Shown piece by piece: positions 18,634 to 28,506 of a stretch of 64,000 nucleotides of DNA. Numbering within the stretch: the first letter of the stretch is position 1; every line of letters starts with the position of its first letter. The notes below the pieces were generated by a model, which saw nothing but the letters and a program-made list of their open reading frames with translations, was not told the origin of the DNA and searched no databases. The translations under genes and the position numbers were made by a program. Where the stretch lies: positions 9,989-73,988 of the forward strand of contig JADKBL010000014.1 in the NCBI GenBank assembly GCA_016718875.1. Reading direction: 5' to 3'. Source of the DNA: Bacteroidota bacterium (GTDB lineage Bacteria; Bacteroidota; Bacteroidia; Bacteroidales; VadinHA17).

Positions 18634-20259
18634 ATGAATAATGCCATATACAATTTCAGGGAACCAAAGAACGAACCCGTATACTCTTATAAACCCGGAA
18701 GTGATGAACGCAGATTACTTGAGGAAGAGCTAAAGAGGCAACGAAATACTACTGTTGACATCCCATTAATAATCGGAGGAAAAGAGATACGCACAGGCAA
18801 AACAGGTACTGTGATAAATCCATCCGATCATAAAAATCCGCTTGGAGTATACCATATGGCTACGGCAAGGGAGATAGAAATGGCTATCAATGCTGCCAAT
18901 AATGCAAAAAATGACTGGATGGTTCTTTCCTGGATGGAGAGGGCCGCCATCATGGCAAAAGCTGCTGAACTAATTTCAAAGAAATACAGGTATAAGCTTA
19001 ACGCGGCAACAATGCTTGGGCAGGGAAAAAATGTCATTCAGGCTGAAATCGACTCGGCATGTGAAGTCATAGATTACCTGCGCTTCAACAACTATTTTGC
19101 TTCAATGATCTATATGGATCAGCCTATCTCTGAGAATGAGACAATAAACAGACTTGAATACCGCCCGCTGGAAGGATTTGTATACACAGTTACTCCTTTC
19201 AATTTCACCGCAATAGCTTCGAACCTCAATACAAGTGTTGCACTTATGGGAAACACAACCGTCTGGAAGCCAGCCTCAACATCGCTTCTTTCAAATTACT
19301 ACTTCATGAAAATCTTAGAAGAAGCCGGACTTCCTGCAGGAGTAATTAATTTTGTCCCCGGGTCCGGTGCCCTGATAAGCAGTATTGTCCTGAAGCATAA
19401 AGACCTTACCGGTATACATTTTACAGGTTCAAATGCAACATTCAACACCATATGGAAAGAGGTTTCCGACAATCTTTCAATCTATAAATCGTATCCTAAG
19501 ATCGTTGGTGAAACGGGTGGTAAGGATTTTATCTTTGCTCATTCATCAGCCTCTGTGAGAGAACTCGCAACTGCAATAGTCAGAGGCGCTTTCGAGTATC
19601 AGGGACAGAAATGCTCAGCAGCTTCAAGAGCATATATTCCTGATTCGCTATGGAATGAGACCCGGACTCTTCTGGTTCAAATACTATCAGAGATCAGAAC
19701 CGGAGATGTTATGGATTTCTCATGCTTTGTAAATCCTGTAATAGATGAGTCGGCCTTCGACAGAATAATGGATTATATAAAAAGGGCCGAGACCTCCGGG
19801 GAGGCAACACTACTTGCCGGAGGAAAAGGGGACAAATCAAAGGGATATTTTATTGAACCAACTCTTATTGTTACAACAAATCCGCATTTCATTACAATGG
19901 AAGAGGAGATTTTCGGTCCGGTAATGACCATTTTTGTGTATAACGACAATAAATTTGAAGAGACCCTTAAGTTATGCGACGAAACATCGCCATACGGACT
20001 TACGGGTGCAATATTCAGTAATGACAAATATGCAATGATTACTGCATGCAGGGCATTGCGATATTCTGCAGGCAACTTCTATATAAATGATAAACCAACC
20101 GGAGCCATGGTTGGCCAGCAGCCTTTCGGAGGTGCTCGAGCCTCAGGAACAAACGATAAAGCCGGCAGCCACCTGAATCTTACCCGCTGGGTAAGCCCGC
20201 GAACAGTAAAGGAAACGCTCATTCCCGCAGCCGATTATAAATACCCCTTTATGGGTTAA
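18634..20259 (+). CDS. pruA: L-glutamate gamma-semialdehyde (1-pyrroline-5-carboxylate) dehydrogenase
   Basis: NAD-dependent aldehyde dehydrogenase converting glutamate semialdehyde to glutamate, the last step of proline degradation. 541 residues, usual for the stand-alone enzyme. Catalytic Glu293 lies in VGETGGKDF and catalytic Cys327 in GQKCSAASR. The C-terminal stretch PFGGARASGTNDKAG is typical of P5C dehydrogenases. No proline dehydrogenase gene is beside it; the next gene is a lipid kinase with its own promoter-like box. Confidence 0.93.
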   Translation: MNNAIYNFREPKNEPVYSYKPGSDERRLLEEELKRQRNTTVDIPLIIGGKEIRTGKTGTVINPSDHKNPLGVYHMATAREIEMAINAANNAKNDWMVLSWMERAAIMAKAAELISKKYRYKLNAATMLGQGKNVIQAEIDSACEVIDYLRFNNYFASMIYMDQPISENETINRLEYRPLEGFVYTVTPFNFTAIASNLNTSVALMGNTTVWKPASTSLLSNYYFMKILEEAGLPAGVINFVPGSGALISSIVLKHKDLTGIHFTGSNATFNTIWKEVSDNLSIYKSYPKIVGETGGKDFIFAHSSASVRELATAIVRGAFEYQGQKCSAASRAYIPDSLWNETRTLLVQILSEIRTGDVMDFSCFVNPVIDESAFDRIMDYIKRAETSGEATLLAGGKGDKSKGYFIEPTLIVTTNPHFITMEEEIFGPVMTIFVYNDNKFEETLKLCDETSPYGLTGAIFSNDKYAMITACRALRYSAGNFYINDKPTGAMVGQQPFGGARASGTNDKAGSHLNLTRWVSPRTVKETLIPAADYKYPFMG

Positions 20260-20276
20260 TTTTTAAAAAACTTGCG

Positions 20277-20284
20277 TACATTTG
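20277..20284 (+). promoter_or_regulatory. -7 box immediately before the diacylglycerol kinase gene
   Basis: TACATTTG fits TAnnTTTG and ends three bases before ATG 20288, suggesting a leaderless mRNA as for dnaG. Confidence 0.4.
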
Positions 20285-20287
20285 GGG

Positions 20288-21214
20288 ATGAAGATGCCGG
20301 CTCCAGAATATAGAAGCAAACCTCTTTTTATAATCAATCCCGATTCCGGCGTAACCCCGGTTAACTATATTGTTTCACTGGGTCTTGACCTCAGGAGGGA
20401 CCTTGATGCTGTTAAATCACTTTCTAAGTTTGATACTGAAACAATAATCAATCAGAACTTTAATAAGCATGATGTTTTCATTGCTGCCGGTGGTGATGGT
20501 ACTGTCCACACAGTGGCAACTAAGCTTGTAGATTCCGATAAGATACTTGGTGTCCTTCCACTTGGATCAGGAAACGGATTTGCAAGGGAATTCGGCTTTA
20601 AGATGAATGTCAACGCCCTGATGTCAAATATCCGGAAGGCAGAGGAAATGCCAATAGACGTGATTGAGGTCAATGGCCAGATGTGCCTGAATGTGGCCGG
20701 TATAGGTCTTGACAGTTTTGTTGCACATTCTTTCAACGATATTAAGCTCAGAGGTTTTTTTCCATATATCTGGCTGACTCTCAAGACTTTTATTCAGCTT
20801 CGCCCATTTCCCGTGACAATCTGGTGTGGAGGAGAAAAGATCCTGTCAGAGGATCTTTTTGTTGTTACAGTTGCTAATACAAGACAGTTCGGGAACAATG
20901 CCTTCATTGCACCCGATGCCAGGCCAAATGATGGAATTATCGACCTTGTTCTTATTAAACCATTCCCAAAAATATTCGGCCCTGTCTTTGTTGTAAGACT
21001 CTTCACTAAAAGAATAAACAAGTCAAAGTATGTAAAGCATATTAAGACTGACAAGGAGATCATTATTGAGGCAAAGGAAACAAGAATGCATATTGATGGT
21101 GAACCTGTTAATTCTGATGGCAGGGTTGTTGTCCGTATTAAAAGAGGTGTTCTTAAAGTCCTCAAAACATCACGAAATAAGTTTATACCCCATAAATTTA
21201 TCACCGGATCATAA
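20288..21214 (+). CDS. diacylglycerol kinase / lipid kinase family protein
   Basis: Soluble lipid kinase of the DAGK_cat (YegS/DgkB-like) family, about 308 residues. The nucleotide-binding GGDGT motif is at residues 68-72, followed by LPLGSGNGFARE. The C-terminal half is a beta-sandwich ending in MHIDGEPV, typical of the family. Likely phosphorylates diacylglycerol or a related lipid at the inner membrane. ATG 20288 is preferred; ATG 20294 is close and cannot be excluded, and TTG 20282 lies inside the promoter box. Confidence 0.88.
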   Translation: MKMPAPEYRSKPLFIINPDSGVTPVNYIVSLGLDLRRDLDAVKSLSKFDTETIINQNFNKHDVFIAAGGDGTVHTVATKLVDSDKILGVLPLGSGNGFAREFGFKMNVNALMSNIRKAEEMPIDVIEVNGQMCLNVAGIGLDSFVAHSFNDIKLRGFFPYIWLTLKTFIQLRPFPVTIWCGGEKILSEDLFVVTVANTRQFGNNAFIAPDARPNDGIIDLVLIKPFPKIFGPVFVVRLFTKRINKSKYVKHIKTDKEIIIEAKETRMHIDGEPVNSDGRVVVRIKRGVLKVLKTSRNKFIPHKFITGS

Positions 21215-21250
21215 ACTGATCCCTTTAAGTTAAATTCAAACAACCAGAAT

Positions 21251-22594
21251 ATGAAGAGATATCTTTCATTTGCATTGGTCCTAATGCTGTCACTTGCATT
21301 ATATGGACAGCAAACATCTAATAAGCCTGAACGCGAGCAGTGGTTCATGGATATGGGATTCGGGATGTTCATTCACTGGAGCATGGACTCCCAGGTTGGA
21401 GCAGTTATAAGCCATTCTATGGCCGGTGCCTCTGAAGATTATCTTAACAGGTTCATAAATGAGCTCCCGCTGACATTCAATCCCAAAAAATTTGATCCTG
21501 AAGAATGGGCCATTCTTGCAAAACTCGCAGGAATGAAATATGTCGTTTTTACCTCGAAACATCATTCAGGCTTCTGCATGTGGGATACAAAGACAACTGA
21601 TTTCAATATTATGAATACTCCCTTCAGGAGAGACATAATGAAAGAGATCCTCGATGCCTTCCGGAAACAGGGAATAGCTATAGGTCTATATTTTTCACCT
21701 GAGGATTTCCACTACTTCCATAAAAACAAAATCCCCATCGGCAGGCTGCAGGATCCTCTTCATTATCCGGCAAAAAATCCAGGACTGATGGCTCATGATA
21801 AGGCACAGCTGAAAGAACTCCTGACAAATTATGGCAAGATCGATATTTTCTTCTTCGACGGTCCTGAGGAGGGACTGAAAGAGTATGCATGGCAGCTGCA
21901 ACCCGAACTGGTAGTAACCAGAGGACAGATGCAGACTCCGGAACAGAATCTTCCAAATAAACCTGTTGCCGGACCATGGGAAGCATGTTTTACAATGGGC
22001 ACCGACTGGCAGTATAAGCCGACCAACGATCCTCACAAAAGCGGTACAGAGATCATTAATATGCTTATTGAGATAAGAGCAAAAGGTGGAAACCTCTTAA
22101 TGAATGTTGGTCCGAAACCTGATGGAGAGATCCAGATTGAACAGGAAGCTCTGCTCCGGGAAATTGCCCTCTGGAACCTTGTCAATCAGGAAGGAATACA
22201 TAACATACGGCCATGGGAGATAACGAAAGAAAGAGATATCTGGTTTACAAAGGCAAAGGATAAGAATACCGTATATGCATTCGTCCCTGCAGGTACTGCC
22301 TGGAAATACGGGGAAAGAAAAGAATTTGTTTTCAAAACCCTCGAAGGAAATGATCAGACAAAGGTCAGCATACTTGGTTATGCCAGTGAGCTGGTTGAAT
22401 ACAGACCCGGATATGATGCAAAAATATATACCAGCAGTTCCCCTATCGGACTGGTAATAAGTGCTGTAAACGGCCATCGTCTTTACACCAACAACCAGTG
22501 GCCCAATCCGGTTGTACTTAAAATAGAGAATGTTAAATACAAACCTCAGGTAAATGCTGAAGGCAGAAAAAGCAACATTGATGGGGCAAAATAA
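21251..22594 (+). CDS. secreted alpha-L-fucosidase, GH29
   Basis: 447 residues with a cleavable signal peptide (MKRYLSFALVLMLSLALYGQ). A GH29 (beta/alpha)8 domain is recognisable by GFGMFIHWSM, KYVVFTSKHHSGFCMW and the nucleophile loop FFFDGP (Asp203 by alignment to the WxDG nucleophile motif). The loop reads FFD rather than WLD, and the linkage preference is unknown. It is expected to release fucose in the periplasm. A second GH29 gene lies at 32931-34376 on the other strand. Confidence 0.9.
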   Translation: MKRYLSFALVLMLSLALYGQQTSNKPEREQWFMDMGFGMFIHWSMDSQVGAVISHSMAGASEDYLNRFINELPLTFNPKKFDPEEWAILAKLAGMKYVVFTSKHHSGFCMWDTKTTDFNIMNTPFRRDIMKEILDAFRKQGIAIGLYFSPEDFHYFHKNKIPIGRLQDPLHYPAKNPGLMAHDKAQLKELLTNYGKIDIFFFDGPEEGLKEYAWQLQPELVVTRGQMQTPEQNLPNKPVAGPWEACFTMGTDWQYKPTNDPHKSGTEIINMLIEIRAKGGNLLMNVGPKPDGEIQIEQEALLREIALWNLVNQEGIHNIRPWEITKERDIWFTKAKDKNTVYAFVPAGTAWKYGERKEFVFKTLEGNDQTKVSILGYASELVEYRPGYDAKIYTSSSPIGLVISAVNGHRLYTNNQWPNPVVLKIENVKYKPQVNAEGRKSNIDGAK

Positions 22595-22616
22595 GTCTGG
22601 AAAAAGCTAAAATCCA

Positions 22617-22759
22617 TTAACCACAGAGAGCACAAAGAAATTGCACTGAGAACACAGAGGTCAAGTACTCCATTTTATGACTCCGTGTCCTCTGTGAAAT
22701 TTTTATCATTGTATCTGCCAAAGATCGTAGATAGAGACCTCTGTGTCCTCTGTGGTTAA
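22617..22759. repeat. CACAGAG-type dispersed inverted repeat, copy 2
   Basis: Starts TTAACCACAGAGAGCACA and ends TGTGTCCTCTGTGGTTAA, so the two ends are nearly perfect inverted repeats, with further CACAGAG/CTCTGTG units inside. It occupies most of the 216-bp gap between two secreted-protein genes. Confidence 0.85.
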
Positions 22760-22810
22760 AAAAATATTCTTACATTTAAAGTATTAACTGGACTTTAAAT
22801 TCCATAAATC

Positions 22811-25270
22811 ATGAAAATCTATCCGATGTCAAAAAGATTAATAATCAATTTTGTCATAATTGCTGCCATCACTATATTAAATACTCACGCTCAGTCTTTA
22901 GAACAGATCGAATCGGGACGGGTAACCCTTCCAAACGGATGGAGCCTTACCCCAGTTGGAAAACAATTGCCGCTTGGAGACCTGCCACTTAATATTGCCA
23001 TCTCACCCGACAGGAAAATCGCGGCAGTGACAAACAACGGACAGAGCGACCAGACAATCCAGCTGATAGATATCGAAAATGAAAAGGTTCTCGATTCAAT
23101 CATTATTGCAAAATCATGGCTTGGTCTTACCTTTTCAAACGACGGAAAATATATTTATGCATCAGGCGGAAATGATAACAGGATAATTAAATACTCTGTA
23201 ATCAATAACAAACTGAGAGGCACAGATACAATTACAATCGGGAAACCATGGCCGGAAAGGATATCTGTTGCCGGGCTTGCAGTTGATGATGCAGGGAAAA
23301 TACTCTATACTGTTACCAAAGAGAATAATTCTCTATATGTTATTGACCTTCAGCAGAAGAAGGTTCTTTCTCAGCATTCACTTGGAGGAGAAGGTTATAC
23401 ATGTCTGCTTTCACCAGATAAGAAGACTCTTTTTATCAGCTGCTGGGGCTGTGATAAAATAGTATTGTTCGATACCAAACTGCAGAAAATTTCGGGTTCC
23501 ATTCAGGTTGGAGATAATCCCAATGATATGTGTATCACTGCCAACGGAAGGTTTCTGTTCGTAGCAAATGCTAATGACAATAGCGTCTCTGTTATCGACT
23601 GTAAAAATTTAAGTGTAATTGAAACACTTAATTCTGCACTTTATCCGGATGCTCTCTGCGGATCAACAACAAACAGTGTAACATTGAGCAGTGATGAGAA
23701 AACTTTATATATCGCCAATGCGGATAATAACTGTCTTGCTGTTTTTGATGTGACAAAACCCGGAGCTTCAACAAGCAAGGGATTCATTCCTACAGCATGG
23801 TATCCAACCTGTGTAAGGACAGCAAAAAATAAAATACTTGTAAGTAACGGAAAAGGCCTGACCTCAGCAGCAAATCCTTACGGACCTCAGCCAATTATGA
23901 CCAGTCAGGAAGTTGTTCACCATGAGGGAGGTAAAGAGAAGAAAACAAAGGTTCAGTACATCGGTGGTCTTTTCATGGGAACACTAAGCATCATAGGCAA
24001 ATACGACGACAGTCAGCTTGCGATATATTCAAAAGCTGTTTACAGTAATACACCTTATATCAAGGAGAAAGAACTTATATCATCAGGTGATAAAAATAAT
24101 CCGATACCAATTAAAATTGGAGAAAAATCACCAATCAAATATGTATTCTATGTTATTAAGGAAAACCGTACATACGACCAGGTTCTGGGCGATATGAAAG
24201 AAGGCAACGGCGATCCGAATCTTGCACTTTTCGGAGAAAACATAACTCCAAATCAGCATGCAATAGCAAGGGAATTTGTGCTTCTCGATAATTTTTATGT
24301 AAATGGAGAGGTAAGCGCTGACGGGCACCATTGGACAATGGGTGCTTATGCAACTGATTATCTTGAGAAGAACTGGCCCACATCATATGGCGGCAGAGGA
24401 GGCGATTATCCCGGTGAAGGACAGAGAAAAGTAGCAAATAACAAAAACGGATTCCTCTGGGATGCATGCAAAAGGCAGAATGTAACCTTCCGTTCATATG
24501 GTGAATTTATAGGAGAAAAGGGTCCGAGTATTCCGGTCCTTGAAGGTCACTATTGCAAAGATTTTTCCCTCTGGGTTCCTTCAGTTCGTGATACGACACG
24601 TTTTTACCAGTGGAAGCGTGATTTCGAATTGCTTCTTGCTAAAAACGCAGTTCCACAGTTAAATACTGTAAGATTCATTAATGACCACACGGAAGGTCTG
24701 AGCCTGGGGAGACCATCTCCATTTGCCCATGTTGCAGATAACGACCTTGCTGTCGGATTGTTTGTCGATTACCTCAGCCACAGTCCGATATGGAAGGAAT
24801 GCGTAGTAATAGTTGTGGAAGATGATGCACAAAATGGTCCCGACCATGTTGATGCGCACAGAAGCCCGGCTTTCATTGCCGGAGGTTTTGTTAAACAGGG
24901 CTTTGTTGATCATACTGTATATACAACAACTTCTCTTCTCAGAACAATTGAATTGATTCTCGGACTGCCTCCCATGACCCAGTATGATGCATCGGCAACT
25001 CCTCTCTGGCGCTGTTTCGACAATACGCCTGATCATCCTGCCTTCAATGCAAGGCAATGCCTTTACAATCTCGATGAGAAAAACCTGACAGAAAGCATCT
25101 GGCAGAAGAAAAGCGAGAAGTTTGATTTCACACAGGAAGACCGGGTAGATGATAACGAATTCAACCAGGTTATCTGGAAAGCTGTCAAGGGTCTGGATTC
25201 ACCTTGTCCGCCATCAGTACGTGCTGCATTCTTCATGCAGAATGAACTTGGCGAGGAAGATGATGATTAG
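22811..25270 (+). CDS. secreted YVTN beta-propeller fused to a phosphoesterase domain
   Basis: 819 residues. A signal peptide is followed by a beta-propeller (about residues 50-350) built of repeats such as ISPDRKIAAVTNNG and LFVANANDNSVSVID, then an alkaline-phosphatase-superfamily phosphoesterase domain (about 430-780). The latter opens with VFYVIKENRTYDQVLGDM and contains FYVNGEVSADGHHWT and VVVEDDAQNGPDHVDAHRS, which provide likely metal ligands. This is the architecture annotated as bifunctional YncE family/alkaline phosphatase family protein; the substrate is unknown. An internal ATG at 22826 (MSKRLIINF) gives a cleaner signal peptide and may be the real start. Confidence 0.87.
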   Translation: MKIYPMSKRLIINFVIIAAITILNTHAQSLEQIESGRVTLPNGWSLTPVGKQLPLGDLPLNIAISPDRKIAAVTNNGQSDQTIQLIDIENEKVLDSIIIAKSWLGLTFSNDGKYIYASGGNDNRIIKYSVINNKLRGTDTITIGKPWPERISVAGLAVDDAGKILYTVTKENNSLYVIDLQQKKVLSQHSLGGEGYTCLLSPDKKTLFISCWGCDKIVLFDTKLQKISGSIQVGDNPNDMCITANGRFLFVANANDNSVSVIDCKNLSVIETLNSALYPDALCGSTTNSVTLSSDEKTLYIANADNNCLAVFDVTKPGASTSKGFIPTAWYPTCVRTAKNKILVSNGKGLTSAANPYGPQPIMTSQEVVHHEGGKEKKTKVQYIGGLFMGTLSIIGKYDDSQLAIYSKAVYSNTPYIKEKELISSGDKNNPIPIKIGEKSPIKYVFYVIKENRTYDQVLGDMKEGNGDPNLALFGENITPNQHAIAREFVLLDNFYVNGEVSADGHHWTMGAYATDYLEKNWPTSYGGRGGDYPGEGQRKVANNKNGFLWDACKRQNVTFRSYGEFIGEKGPSIPVLEGHYCKDFSLWVPSVRDTTRFYQWKRDFELLLAKNAVPQLNTVRFINDHTEGLSLGRPSPFAHVADNDLAVGLFVDYLSHSPIWKECVVIVVEDDAQNGPDHVDAHRSPAFIAGGFVKQGFVDHTVYTTTSLLRTIELILGLPPMTQYDASATPLWRCFDNTPDHPAFNARQCLYNLDEKNLTESIWQKKSEKFDFTQEDRVDDNEFNQVIWKAVKGLDSPCPPSVRAAFFMQNELGEEDDD

Positions 25271-25274
25271 TCGC

Positions 25275-25299
25275 TGGCGCGGATCTGTGATCCGTGCCA
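25275..25299 (+). repeat. 25-bp hairpin repeat (REP-like), copy 1
   Basis: 11-bp stem with a TGT loop: TGGCG-CGGATC-TGT-GATCCG-TGCCA, with one G.T wobble at the fifth pair. It sits in the 33-bp gap between two convergent genes. Two further copies are at 29128-29152 and 29161-29185. Confidence 0.85.
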
Positions 25300-25303
25300 T
25301 CTA

Positions 25304-26563
25304 TTATTTCAATGCAGCCAGTGCATCAGCAAAAATATCAAGCTCTTTTGTTGTAGTGTACACATTTGGAGTGATCCTGCAACCATGCACATTGGCCCCG
25401 TCAATAGGTGCACAATAAATTTTATATTTCTTCCAGAGAACATCACCGAGTTCGGCGGGTTTCAGGCTCTTAACACCGACATTGGCAATTGCACACGACC
25501 TTTTTTTATCTTCAGGTGTATTTAGTATTACATGCGGCAAGTTCCTGACCTTATCGGTCCAGTAATTTTGGATATATCTTAACCGTGCCTCTTTCCTTTC
25601 AGCACCGAGCATATTGTAATAATCAATTGCGTCCTCAACAGTTAAATCAGTATAAACAGGATGAGTTCCTATGTGATTCAGCCTTCTGATATCATCAGGG
25701 CTCATGTCGTAGGGAGCAATCAACGGCCATATTTTACTGATATTCTCCTTCTTTACCCAAAGCATCCCTGAACCAAGCGGAACACTAAGCCATTTATGAA
25801 GGCTGCTTCCATAGTAATCACATCCTAGTTCCGGGATATTGAATTTGAAATGACCAATTGCATGTGCTCCGTCAACCATCACCTGAACACCCTTACTGTG
25901 AGCCATGTCGCAGATCTTCCTGACGGGCAGAATATGACCGGTGAGATTTATTATATGACAAATCATCAGAAGCCTGGTCCTTGGGGTTATTGCATTGGCA
26001 TAAAGATTTACAATTTCATCATCCGATGCCGGATTATTAGGAACAGATACGATCTTGTTCACAACACCATGACGCTTTGCAACCTGTTTGAACATGCTAA
26101 GCATGGCAGGATAATCCTGTTCGGCCATGAGAGCCTCATCACCTGGTTTCCAGTCAAATCCCGCAATTATGGTATCCAGGGACTCTGTTGTGTTCCGTGT
26201 AAGAACCACCTCATCGGCAGGTGCACCAACAAGGGCCGCAAGTTTTGCAGCCATTGCAGTTTTTTTATCAAACTGAACTGTACGCATGTAATAGGATGCC
26301 TGGTAATTAACATCTCTGATGTGGGAAATAAGTTTTTCAAGCGTCTGTTCCGGCAGGAAGTTGTAGTAGCCGTTCTCGAAATTTATCATTTCGGGATTCA
26401 GCCTGTAGCCCTTCCTGATAGTAAGCCAGAAATCCTCTTCCATTGCCAGGTCTGATGCAGGAACTTTTGAAACAGAGCTCATCAGATCGGAAAAATTTTC
26501 CAGGCTAAGCATAGCTCCAAGGCCAAGCAGACCTGAATTTTTAATAAACGTACGTTTGTCCAT
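25304..26563 (-). CDS. exported class-V PLP aminotransferase-fold protein (isopenicillin-N-epimerase-like)
   Basis: 419 residues. The N-terminus MDKRTFIKNSGLLGLGAML resembles a Tat-type export signal (KR rather than RR). The PLP-binding region has VMVDGAHAIGHF (cofactor Asp) and SSLHKWLSVPLGSG (Schiff-base Lys). The family includes cysteine desulfurases, isopenicillin N epimerases and kynureninase-like enzymes. No sulfur-transfer partners are nearby, and the reaction cannot be assigned. Exported members occur in Bacteroidota. It is convergent with the propeller-phosphoesterase gene. Confidence 0.85.
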   Translation of the reverse strand: MDKRTFIKNSGLLGLGAMLSLENFSDLMSSVSKVPASDLAMEEDFWLTIRKGYRLNPEMINFENGYYNFLPEQTLEKLISHIRDVNYQASYYMRTVQFDKKTAMAAKLAALVGAPADEVVLTRNTTESLDTIIAGFDWKPGDEALMAEQDYPAMLSMFKQVAKRHGVVNKIVSVPNNPASDDEIVNLYANAITPRTRLLMICHIINLTGHILPVRKICDMAHSKGVQVMVDGAHAIGHFKFNIPELGCDYYGSSLHKWLSVPLGSGMLWVKKENISKIWPLIAPYDMSPDDIRRLNHIGTHPVYTDLTVEDAIDYYNMLGAERKEARLRYIQNYWTDKVRNLPHVILNTPEDKKRSCAIANVGVKSLKPAELGDVLWKKYKIYCAPIDGANVHGCRITPNVYTTTKELDIFADALAALK

Positions 26564-26618
26564 GGCTAATCATTATTATTTCCGGATATCTTATAAAAAT
26601 ACGAAATTATTAAATCCA

Positions 26619-26714
26619 TTAACCACGGAGATCACAAAGTAAAAAACACAAAGGACACAAAGAAACCTTGTTCTCTGTGCCCTCTGTGAATTACCTCAGT
26701 GTCCTCTGTGGTAA
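26619..26714. repeat. CACAGAG-type dispersed inverted repeat, copy 3
   Basis: Starts TTAACCACGGAGATCACA and ends GTGTCCTCTGTGGTAA, with CACAAAGGACACAAAG inside. It lies between the PLP gene and the TonB-domain frame, just after the latter's stop. Confidence 0.8.
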
Positions 26715-26717
26715 AAA

Positions 26718-27347
26718 TTATGGTTTCAGTTTAAACTCCACAGGTACCTTATAATGTACATCAACAGCCTTACCTGACTGGGTTCCCGGTTTCCAGTCGG
26801 GCATCGCAGCTATTATCCGTTTTGCCTCAGCATCAAGGAGCGGATTAACAGGCTGCTGAACATTTACATTTTTTATTTTACCAGCACTTGTAATCAGGAA
26901 AGTAACATATACTTTTCCTTCCATTTTCTTTTTAACGGCATCTCCGGGATATTTCATATTATCATAAATCCATGAGGTCATTGCTTCTTTTCCACCCGGG
27001 AACTGAGGCAATTCCTCAACAACCATAAAAAATCCTTCTTTTCTTTTTTCATTCCCTGTCAGTACTTTTTTTTCAGAAACGGCCTTGTCATTATTTGTTC
27101 CGGTTGATAATGACTTTTTGGTAGTTATCTCAATGACGCCATTTTTACCCTTTTCTCCGTATTTGTCAATAGCAGGTGTATCCTTTAAAACATTCACTGA
27201 AGCAATTGTCTCGGGAGGCATCTTATTCAAATCAGTTTCTGTTATTATTCCATCCACCACAATAAGCGGAGGAGGTCCGTCAACCCTGATATTAATCCCA
27301 TTAGATGGTGGTGGCGGCGGCGGCGGTGGCGGGAGCCATAGGATCAT
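26718..27347 (-). pseudogene. 3' part of the M56-TonB gene: plug-like segment plus TonB C-terminal domain (out of frame)
   Basis: Continues the upstream M56 frame after a one-base shift in the proline tract near 27335. In order: a poly-proline run (nine Pro), a TonB-receptor-plug-like segment with LIVVDGIITE and YGEKGKNGVIEITTKK, a linker, and a TonB C-terminal domain with LPQFPGGKEAM and GKVYVTFLI. Deleting one C where the M56 frame reads DPMAP joins the two parts into one protein of about 600 residues, the usual architecture in Bacteroidota. As it stands this part has no convincing start or signal of its own, so it is a displaced 3' end, whether by real slippage or by sequencing error. Confidence 0.8.
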
Positions 27348-28506
27348 TGAATTTCTCTGAATTTATTGTATCGAGATTCATTGGAATTTTCATGTCAGAT
27401 GTGAAAACAGGTTTAACTACTACCGACTTGTATCCCACATATGATACTGCCAATGTGCCTCCCTCGGGTATTTTTTCAAGTTTAAAACTTCCGTTTGCTT
27501 CAGTTACAGTACCTGAAGTGGTTCCCATTGCAACTATCACTGCGCCCTCAAGAGGTTTGCCGTTTTCAGCCTGAACAACGCTGCCTTTTACTGTTCTGTC
27601 CTGAATTGGTGAAGGCTGTAGATTGCCTGTTAAGTCAGATATGTCATATCTGTATTCAGGCTTTGCAAATGAATACAACACAATTGCAAATACAGGAAGT
27701 ATAAGAAAGATCTTCATTTTCCTGTATGGTGATGTGATTATATTTTTCATCATTTCAAATCTTTTTTTGTTAAGTGAATAATTGAAAGAATTCGCCAGAA
27801 TGACGACCTGGGAGCCGGCAATCTGATTTAAAAGAGTCGCCCTGTAAACAGCAGGATCAGAGGTTCGCTGCAGCGCCCCCTCATCTGCAAGATATTCATG
27901 GTTTTGCCTTATCATGCGGAGATAAATCCATACAAGAGGATTAAACCACTGAAGCATGCAAAGTATTCCTCCAAGTGCAAGGTCGACCCAATGTTTCTGC
28001 CTGATATGCACCAACTCGTGGTTCATTATCTCCTTCATCTCAATATCTGTAACTGAAGGATTGACAAAGATCCAGGAGAGAAATGAAAATGAGTTGGTGT
28101 AATCAGATGTCCGGATAAGCTTTACCGGGCCGGATGTTACAATTCCTGATCTTACAACAGACCGGATAACAGGTCTGCTTTGTCTTATCATCATGAATCC
28201 GATTGCAAATATCCCCGATAAATAGAGAAGGATTAACAATGATCCGGCATCAAATATAAATGAGCCGTTCATATTTTCAATACCTGATACAACTTCGCCT
28301 TCAGTTGGAGTTACATTGGGCACATTCAGCATTACGGTATAACGGATTGTTAAAAGAGGCATAATGAATGAGGCAATAACCCCAGAAAGGAGGTAAAACC
28401 GGTTAAGTGTAAAAAACCTCTCATTCTTAAGAAAAACAATATAGATCAGGGCAAAGCCTGAAAGCCATATTACTGACTTAAACAGATATAATCCCAGTGC
28501 TTCCAT
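27301..28506 (-). CDS. M56 (BlaR1/MecR1-like) membrane metallopeptidase sensor, 5' part of a frameshifted gene
   Basis: About 401 residues in this frame. N-terminal transmembrane helices are followed by the gluzincin motif NHELVHIRQKHW (about residue 163) and the downstream HEYLADEGAL glutamate, which form the zinc protease site. Another membrane helix and a carboxypeptidase-regulatory-like beta domain (KGSVVQAENGKPLEGA to VSYVGYKSVVV) follow. In this family, sensing of a cell-wall signal leads to BlaI cleavage. The ATG at 28506 shares one base with the BlaI stop (TGATG), so translation is coupled. The frame runs into a short alanine/threonine tail because of a one-base shift in the proline-coding tract; the rest lies in the next frame. 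Confidence 0.88.
   Translation of the reverse strand: MEALGLYLFKSVIWLSGFALIYIVFLKNERFFTLNRFYLLSGVIASFIMPLLTIRYTVMLNVPNVTPTEGEVVSGIENMNGSFIFDAGSLLILLYLSGIFAIGFMMIRQSRPVIRSVVRSGIVTSGPVKLIRTSDYTNSFSFLSWIFVNPSVTDIEMKEIMNHELVHIRQKHWVDLALGGILCMLQWFNPLVWIYLRMIRQNHEYLADEGALQRTSDPAVYRATLLNQIAGSQVVILANSFNYSLNKKRFEMMKNIITSPYRKMKIFLILPVFAIVLYSFAKPEYRYDISDLTGNLQPSPIQDRTVKGSVVQAENGKPLEGAVIVAMGTTSGTVTEANGSFKLEKIPEGGTLAVSYVGYKSVVVKPVFTSDMKIPMNLDTINSEKFNDPMAPATAAAATTI

Noticed and set aside
27085..27360. Plus-strand frame of 91 codons ending in a glycine-rich run, and a neighbouring plus-strand frame at 27305-27574
   Set aside because: Both are mirror images of the M56-TonB coding DNA; the Gly run is the complement of the proline tract. 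No start signal or family resemblance.
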